Assembly: GCA_946478915.1 (NCBI GenBank)
Contig: CAMLER010000083.1
Coordinates: forward strand, 1 to 12,015
Source: an uncultured Chryseolinea sp.
GTDB taxonomy: Bacteria > Bacteroidota > Bacteroidia > Cytophagales > Cyclobacteriaceae
Length of the DNA stretch: 12,015 nt
Direction: 5' to 3'
Positions 7,648-12,015 of the stretch are shown here, in pieces. The notes beneath the pieces were generated by a model. The model was not told the origin of the DNA. It ran no database searches and was given only the letters and a program-made list of their open reading frames with translations. How positions within the stretch are numbered: position 1 is the first letter of the stretch; each line of letters starts with the position of its first letter. Position numbers and translations under genes: made by a program.

Positions 7648-9147
7648 ATGAGAAACAAAATGAATACGATAAAAGTAATATCTCTTACAATGATGGTCTT
7701 GTTGGCAACATCTTGTAAAGACTTCGATGAATTGCAGATCGATCCCAATAGAACATCCGAAGCTCATCCCGGACTCTTACTAACAAATATCCAGGCATCT
7801 ACCAACAATCAAAACAACGTAGTGCCTACCTTCAATGTCGTCAATGTGAACGCCATGCTGGCTTCAAGAATGATTGTGTTTACAGATGGTGCAGCCGCGG
7901 AACAATATTACGGATGGCAGCGAAGCGATTTCAATCGCTACAATACCTTACGGCAGATTGCAAAAATGGAGGAAGAAGCGGATCGGCTTCAACTTGAAAA
8001 CTATAAACATCTTGCCTTGTTCTTGAAATCTGTAAACATCCTCGAGCTGACCAAAGTTTTTGGCGACGTACCGTACAGCGACGCGTTACAAACAGACGCC
8101 GGCATTTATGAACCGACTTATGATAGTCAGGAGGATATTTACGTTAAGGTGCTCGATGATCTAAAGTCGGCCAGTAATAATCTGGATCCCAGCGGAGGCG
8201 ATATTTCCGGTGATGTTGTTTACGGTGGTGATATTGCAAAGTGGAAGAAGTTAATTAACTCGTACAGCCTCAGGGTACTCATCAGCCTCTCGGAAAAAAC
8301 CGGAAACAACAGACTTAACGTGGTCAACCGGTTCCAGGAAATTGTAAACAACCCGGAAGCGTATCCAATCTTTGAATCAAATGACGATAACGCGGCGCTT
8401 CATTTCCATGATCTTGTAGGGAACCGCTATCCGTACTTCAACAACAATAATTTCAAAACGGCATATTACATGGAAGAATCGTTTGTTGACTTGTTGAAAG
8501 AAAGAGAGGATCCACGTTTGTTTCTTTTTGCAGATCGCAAACCGGAGGCCGCAGCATTACCCGAAACTGATTTTGATGCGTATGGGGGTCTTGGTGGAAG
8601 CGATCCATTATCGGACAATACAAACCGTTTGGTGAATGGTGAGGCGTCGCGTGTAGATGAGCGCTATTATTTGGATCCCGTAAATGAACCGAGTGTTCTC
8701 TTAAGTTACGCTGAAGTACAATTTACCCTGGCAGAAGCAGCAGCAAGAGGTTGGATAACAAATGATCCCAAGGATCATTATGAAAACGGCATTCGCGCCT
8801 CATTCGATTTCTATGGAATTGAAAGTGATGCGCAGGATGAATACCTGGCTCACAGCAGTGTCACTTACGTTCCCGAAGATGGCGTCGAAATGATCGTCAC
8901 GCAAAAATATATCAATTTCTTCATGAACGGTGGCTGGGAAGCTTTCTTCAATCACCTTCGTACAGGCTTTCCTGCTTTCGATGTAGATGGCGGCGGCATT
9001 TTAAACGACGGCCAGGTGCCCAAGCGTTGGATGTACCCCCAGTCAGAGCTACAGCTGAACGTTGAAAATGTTGAGGCTGCAATAGGACGTCAATACGGAG
9101 GTAATGATGATATCAACGGTGTTATGTGGCTTCTTCAAAGTGAATAG
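7648..9147 (+). CDS. SusD/RagB-like ligand-binding lipoprotein (SusD family 2 type)
   Basis: This 499-residue outer-membrane lipoprotein would form the lid over the SusC barrel and hold the ligand during import. The lipobox is L-L-A-T-S-C with the lipidated Cys at residue 23. It is followed by K-D-F-D-E, an acidic stretch of the kind that sends Bacteroidota lipoproteins to the cell surface. The mature start, with D-E-L-Q-I-D-P-N (about 26-34) and then a helical region rich in Asn and Gln, is typical of the SusD-like family 2 group. Further SusD-like features are the Y-K-H-L-A-L-F-L-K-S helix and the V-F-G-D-V-P-Y-S-D-A segment, which also occurs in family members. An in-frame ATG at 7660 is an equally possible start and gives a 495-residue product with a compact signal peptide. 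It is certainly co-transcribed with the susC-like gene, and the next lipoprotein gene is 17 bases on. No carbohydrate specificity can be read from it. Confidence 0.9.
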   Translation: MRNKMNTIKVISLTMMVLLATSCKDFDELQIDPNRTSEAHPGLLLTNIQASTNNQNNVVPTFNVVNVNAMLASRMIVFTDGAAAEQYYGWQRSDFNRYNTLRQIAKMEEEADRLQLENYKHLALFLKSVNILELTKVFGDVPYSDALQTDAGIYEPTYDSQEDIYVKVLDDLKSASNNLDPSGGDISGDVVYGGDIAKWKKLINSYSLRVLISLSEKTGNNRLNVVNRFQEIVNNPEAYPIFESNDDNAALHFHDLVGNRYPYFNNNNFKTAYYMEESFVDLLKEREDPRLFLFADRKPEAAALPETDFDAYGGLGGSDPLSDNTNRLVNGEASRVDERYYLDPVNEPSVLLSYAEVQFTLAEAAARGWITNDPKDHYENGIRASFDFYGIESDAQDEYLAHSSVTYVPEDGVEMIVTQKYINFFMNGGWEAFFNHLRTGFPAFDVDGGGILNDGQVPKRWMYPQSELQLNVENVEAAIGRQYGGNDDINGVMWLLQSE

Positions 9148-9164
9148 TTATAAAACATTGATCT

Positions 9165-10013
9165 ATGCGTGCTAAATATCTTTTGCCAATCATATTGTTG
9201 ACAGGATCATTCTCCTGCGACGACGATGATAACAAGATTGCAGATCCAATCTATGAGTTTGTCGCCTTTGACGGAAATCCGTCTATTCAGTTAAATGAAT
9301 TTTCGGCGAGCGAAGAACCCTTCCCACTGGTTGCAAAACTACTGGCCTTTGAACCATATACTCAAGATATTGAACTCACACTTGAGATTACCGGGACAAA
9401 TGTTGAGGAAAATACCGACTTTACGGTTACACCCGGCAATTCAGTGAAGATCCGTGCTGGCCAACTGGTGTCCGATACTGTTTGGATTCAGACTATCGAT
9501 AACCCTACGGCTACTGATCTTGATCGAACGTTCCAGATCGAGATAAAATCCATAAGCCAGGAAAATGTGAAAATTGGGCTTGGGCTGAGCGATCCAAAGA
9601 ACGCCGCTGTGTCTTTTTCTATCGTAGACGATGAATGCAGTCAGACCACCTCAGTTTATAACACAACGTTAAACAACGTAATCAATGAAGGCAGTGTTAA
9701 ATCAGCTGAAGGAGTTTTAACCGGCGACGTACTGAAGGTCACAGGTGATCTTATCGATTACGGACCTTTCGCCGGCGCAACGATCTCAATTGCGTTAACT
9801 CCTGATTCACCCGGCGCAACAAAGGGCAAAGCAATTTTCGGTGAACAGGAGGCTGGTGCCGATTCAGATGGTTATGAGTATAAGTTTACCCAGGTAGGTG
9901 ACGGTTCATACGATGTGTGCAGCGGCACCATTACAATCGAATATGATATTTACTATTTGGATGGCGGTTGGACATACTGGTATTCGGTCACAAATGTTTT
10001 TTCTGTCCCATAG
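9165..10013 (+). CDS. Surface-type lipoprotein with Calx-beta-like half, third gene of the SusCD operon
   Basis: This 282-residue protein has a lipoprotein signal (hydrophobic core 5-16, Cys at 18) followed by four Asp residues, a strong surface-export signal for Bacteroidota. Residues about 28-155 look like a beta-sandwich of Calx-beta or DUF4843-like type: alternating hydrophobic strands, an E-E-N-T-D-F-T-V segment (81-88), and an ending F-S-I-V-D-D (151-156) that resembles the last strand of Calx-beta repeats. Residues about 160-282 are a second beta-rich half of no family I recognise, with Asp/Gly turns and many aromatics near the C-terminus (Y-L-D-G-G-W-T-Y-W-Y, 264-273). Cys158 and Cys252 could pair. 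Genes in this position after susD often encode surface ligand-binding proteins that help SusCD. That role is inferred from position and export signal, not from a binding motif. Confidence 0.7.
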   Translation: MRAKYLLPIILLTGSFSCDDDDNKIADPIYEFVAFDGNPSIQLNEFSASEEPFPLVAKLLAFEPYTQDIELTLEITGTNVEENTDFTVTPGNSVKIRAGQLVSDTVWIQTIDNPTATDLDRTFQIEIKSISQENVKIGLGLSDPKNAAVSFSIVDDECSQTTSVYNTTLNNVINEGSVKSAEGVLTGDVLKVTGDLIDYGPFAGATISIALTPDSPGATKGKAIFGEQEAGADSDGYEYKFTQVGDGSYDVCSGTITIEYDIYYLDGGWTYWYSVTNVFSVP

Positions 10014-10031
10014 TTTATAATTATTTTGGTT

Positions 10032-10055
10032 CTGTCCCAAACTGATTTGGGACAG
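10032..10055. terminator. Strong hairpin, probable intrinsic terminator of the SusCD operon
   Basis: CTGTCCCAAA-CTGA-TTTGGGACAG is a perfect 10-base-pair stem with a 4-base loop, 18 bases after the lipoprotein stop codon. It is followed on the plus strand by a moderately T-rich stretch (CATTTCTATTT), so it could end or attenuate transcription before the phosphodiesterase gene. The tail lacks an unbroken T run, so partial read-through is likely. Confidence 0.6.
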
Positions 10056-10095
10056 GCATTTCTATTTACTGGTCTGACGCATCCGAAGATTTTAA

Positions 10096-11346
10096 ATGAC
10101 TTATCGCAAACTTACTCCGCTCTGCATTATTGCCATAATCCTGATGGGATGCGGTGCATCAACTCAAAGAAAAACACCTAAGGCTTTGTTCATTATTGTT
10201 GATGGAATTCCTGCCGACGTACTCGAAACGCTCAATCCTCCGACATTAGATGAGATTAAAAATGTCGGAGGATATACCAGATCATACGTTGGCGGGATCA
10301 AAGACTCATACAATCAAACACCTACAATTTCTGCTCCAGGGTACATGTGTGTAATCACTGGCACGTGGGGAAATAAGCATAACGTCTGGGATAATGATGT
10401 AGCAGATCCGAATTACAACTACTGGAATATCTTCCGCATCGTAGAAGAAACTAAACCCGCCTTGCGGACGTCTATTTTTTCTACCTGGGAGGACAACAGG
10501 ACCAAGCTTATCGGAGAGGATCTGGAACAAGCCGGGTCTATTCAATTGGATTACAAATTCGATGGCCTGGAACTCGATACCATGAAATATACCCACGATA
10601 GCGAGTCTGATTATATCTTGAAAATTGACGAAGCCGTTTCAGAAGAAGCGGCGCGCTACATTACAACGGATGGGCCAGACGTTACTTGGGTTTATCTACA
10701 ATACACCGATGATATGGGTCACAAGTATGGCGATAGCCCTAAATTCCATGACGCCATAAAGAAGGCCGATGCCAACATCGGAAAGATCTGGGCCGCGATC
10801 AAGGATCGTGAACAAAAATATTCTGAAGATTGGTTAATTGTTATCACTACCGACCATGGCCGCGATGCCGCGACAGGAAAAAATCACGGTGGTCAGTCAG
10901 ATCGGGAACGCGCGACATGGATTGTGACAAACAGTGATGTCGTTAATGCTCGATTCAAACAATCTCCAGCGGCTGTGGATATTCTGCCATCTATTTTGAA
11001 GCACCTTGGCCTACCGATCCCTCCGAATATTCAAGGTGAAATTGACGGTGTGCCGTTCATCGGCGAGATTGACCTCGCTGACCTGAAGGCTGAAATAAAT
11101 GGTGACACTGTAAATCTTCAATGGAAAAACTTTAGTATAGAGGATACAGCGAAAGCTGAAATATTATTTACACGAACAAATTTTTTTAAACAGGGCAGAT
11201 CGGATGAGTATCAGAAGGCTGGAGAAGTATTTCTTAAGGATGAAAGGTTTACTTTTGTGTTGCGTAACGATTCAAGTTTTGCCAAGGTGGTTGTGAAAGC
11301 TCCGCACCATTGTGCAAATGTGTGGTTGAGCGAACCAAAAAAATAA
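10096..11346 (+). CDS. Lipoprotein phosphodiesterase/pyrophosphatase, alkaline phosphatase (NPP-like) superfamily
   Basis: This 416-residue protein has a lipoprotein signal with the lipobox at I-L-M-G-C (Cys19). The residues after Cys (G-A-S-T-Q) lack the acidic surface signal, so it probably faces the periplasm. The catalytic core (about 28-322) has the two-metal ligands of the superfamily in order: Asp36 in V-D-G, nucleophile Ser79 in P-T-I-S-A-P-G, Asp205 and His209 in D-D-M-G-H-K-Y-G, Asp253-His254 in T-T-D-H-G-R, and His264 in N-H-G-G. The D-x-x-G-H-K-Y-G motif matches nucleotide pyrophosphatase/phosphodiesterases, which cleave phosphodiester or pyrophosphate bonds in nucleotides, sugar nucleotides or choline head groups. 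Most NPPs use Thr as nucleophile and have Asn three residues later; here these are Ser and Gly82 (P-G-Y for P-N-H). Residues about 325-416 form an extra beta-rich domain I do not recognise. It follows the operon hairpin by 40 bases and may be expressed by read-through or its own promoter. Confidence 0.82.
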   Translation: MTYRKLTPLCIIAIILMGCGASTQRKTPKALFIIVDGIPADVLETLNPPTLDEIKNVGGYTRSYVGGIKDSYNQTPTISAPGYMCVITGTWGNKHNVWDNDVADPNYNYWNIFRIVEETKPALRTSIFSTWEDNRTKLIGEDLEQAGSIQLDYKFDGLELDTMKYTHDSESDYILKIDEAVSEEAARYITTDGPDVTWVYLQYTDDMGHKYGDSPKFHDAIKKADANIGKIWAAIKDREQKYSEDWLIVITTDHGRDAATGKNHGGQSDRERATWIVTNSDVVNARFKQSPAAVDILPSILKHLGLPIPPNIQGEIDGVPFIGEIDLADLKAEINGDTVNLQWKNFSIEDTAKAEILFTRTNFFKQGRSDEYQKAGEVFLKDERFTFVLRNDSSFAKVVVKAPHHCANVWLSEPKK

Positions 11347-11372
11347 TTTCTAAAACTCTAAAAAACGGCGCC

Positions 11373-12015
11373 ATGAATATTTCACGAAAAGAATTTATTG
11401 CCAGAACATCTGCGCTGGCTGCTGCTTCAATATTGTCTCCTCTGGCACTGCATGCAAAACAATTTGGGGTTGCAAATAAGATCAAAGTTGGAGTGATTGG
11501 TTGTGGCAGTGTTTCGGGGCAGTACTTTCCACACCTTTCGAAATCCCCCTTCGTTGAATTGGTCTCCTGCTGCGACATCCGGCCTGAGCGCGCAAAACAA
11601 GCAGCAGAGAAATACAAGATTCCTAACCATTATCCGCACATTGACCAAATGTTGAAAGGCGCCAAGTTTGATCTCATGGTAACACTCACTGACATGCAGG
11701 AACACGGGCGTCTGAATAAACAGGCGATAATGGCGGGACGACATGTGTGGAGTGAGAAACCTCTGGCTAATACCTATAAGGAAGGTCGCGAACTCCTAGA
11801 CCTTGCCAAAAGTAAAAAGCTAAGAGTATGGGGTGCTCCAGCAGTAGTCAATAGTCCTCAATTTGCATTTATGGCAAAGGCGATAAACGAAGGTAAGCTG
11901 GGTAAGATTGCAGCGGCTCATGCGCATTACGGCCATCTTGGACCCCACTGGTCCGCATTTTTCTACGAGAAAGGCGGCGGTAGTATGCCCGATCTGGGTG
12001 TTTACAATTTTGGAA
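11373..12015 (+). CDS. Exported Gfo/Idh/MocA-family oxidoreductase, N-terminal part (runs off window)
   Basis: An open frame from the ATG at 11373 to the end of the window encodes 214 residues with no stop. An N-terminal Tat-like signal, S-R-K-E-F-I (4-9), has Lys in place of the second Arg and is followed by an Ala-rich hydrophobic stretch (14-26). Bacteroidota members of this family are often exported to the periplasm with such a signal. The Rossmann nucleotide-binding motif is V-G-V-I-G-C-G-S-V-S-G (39-49), with C-D-I-R (67-70) at the end of the second strand. The E-K-P motif (128-130), preceded by A-G-R-H-V-W, is the family hallmark, and its Lys is catalytically important. The C-terminal substrate domain begins near residue 160 and is cut off. 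These enzymes oxidise or reduce sugars, inositols or related alcohols with NAD(P). It lies 26 bases after the phosphodiesterase stop, so the two are probably co-transcribed and may act on the same substrate in sequence. Confidence 0.88.
   Translation, partial: MNISRKEFIARTSALAAASILSPLALHAKQFGVANKIKVGVIGCGSVSGQYFPHLSKSPFVELVSCCDIRPERAKQAAEKYKIPNHYPHIDQMLKGAKFDLMVTLTDMQEHGRLNKQAIMAGRHVWSEKPLANTYKEGRELLDLAKSKKLRVWGAPAVVNSPQFAFMAKAINEGKLGKIAAAHAHYGHLGPHWSAFFYEKGGGSMPDLGVYNFG

Noticed and set aside
11249..11744. Minus-strand open frames across the phosphodiesterase end and the Gfo/Idh/MocA start
   Set aside because: The plus strand here encodes a clear Tat-like signal and Rossmann motif; the antisense products show no family features.

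Overview
The window looks like a chromosomal segment of a Bacteroidota bacterium, probably of the Cytophagales type. The evidence is a SusC/SusD outer-membrane pair, lipoproteins with acidic residues after the lipobox cysteine, A/T-rich leaders without clear Shine-Dalgarno sites, and mid-range GC. No RNA genes, insertion sequences, CRISPR arrays or phage genes are visible, and coding density is high.

Layout. (1) Bases 1-2473, plus strand: the C-terminal part of a PfkB-family sugar kinase, a short-type glucosamine-6-phosphate deaminase (nagB-like) and a 12-helix MFS permease of the LacY/HcaT-like type. The gaps are 34 and 46 bases, so this is probably one operon for uptake and catabolism of a (phospho)amino sugar or related sugar. 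(2) Bases 2515-4361, minus strand: a TetR-family regulator followed 41 bases later by a Rieske non-heme iron oxygenase alpha subunit of the betaine/carnitine/choline-monooxygenase-like type. They converge with the MFS gene. (3) Bases 4362-4482: a 121-base divergent control region with two adjacent perfect palindromes (4426-4440 and 4443-4460) and an 11-base imperfect tandem repeat (4375-4396). These are good candidates for TetR operators acting on both directions. (4) Bases 4483-10013, plus strand: SusC-like transporter, SusD-like lipoprotein (family 2 type) and a surface-type lipoprotein with a Calx-beta-like half, separated by 6 and 17 bases and followed by a strong hairpin at 10032-10055. 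(5) Bases 10096-12015, plus strand: a lipoprotein phosphodiesterase of the alkaline phosphatase/NPP superfamily and the start of an exported Gfo/Idh/MocA oxidoreductase that runs off the window.

How the genes may work together. The SusC/SusD/lipoprotein set would capture and import a ligand across the outer membrane. The NPP-like phosphodiesterase and the exported oxidoreductase could process it in the periplasm. The Rieske oxygenase, under the same TetR switch, could attack a product in the cytoplasm. A choline- or betaine-bearing ligand (for example a phosphodiester head group) would fit, but that is inference only. The most interesting point is a SusCD locus that appears wired to a TetR repressor and an oxygenase, rather than to the usual ECF sigma/anti-sigma or hybrid two-component regulators and glycoside hydrolases.
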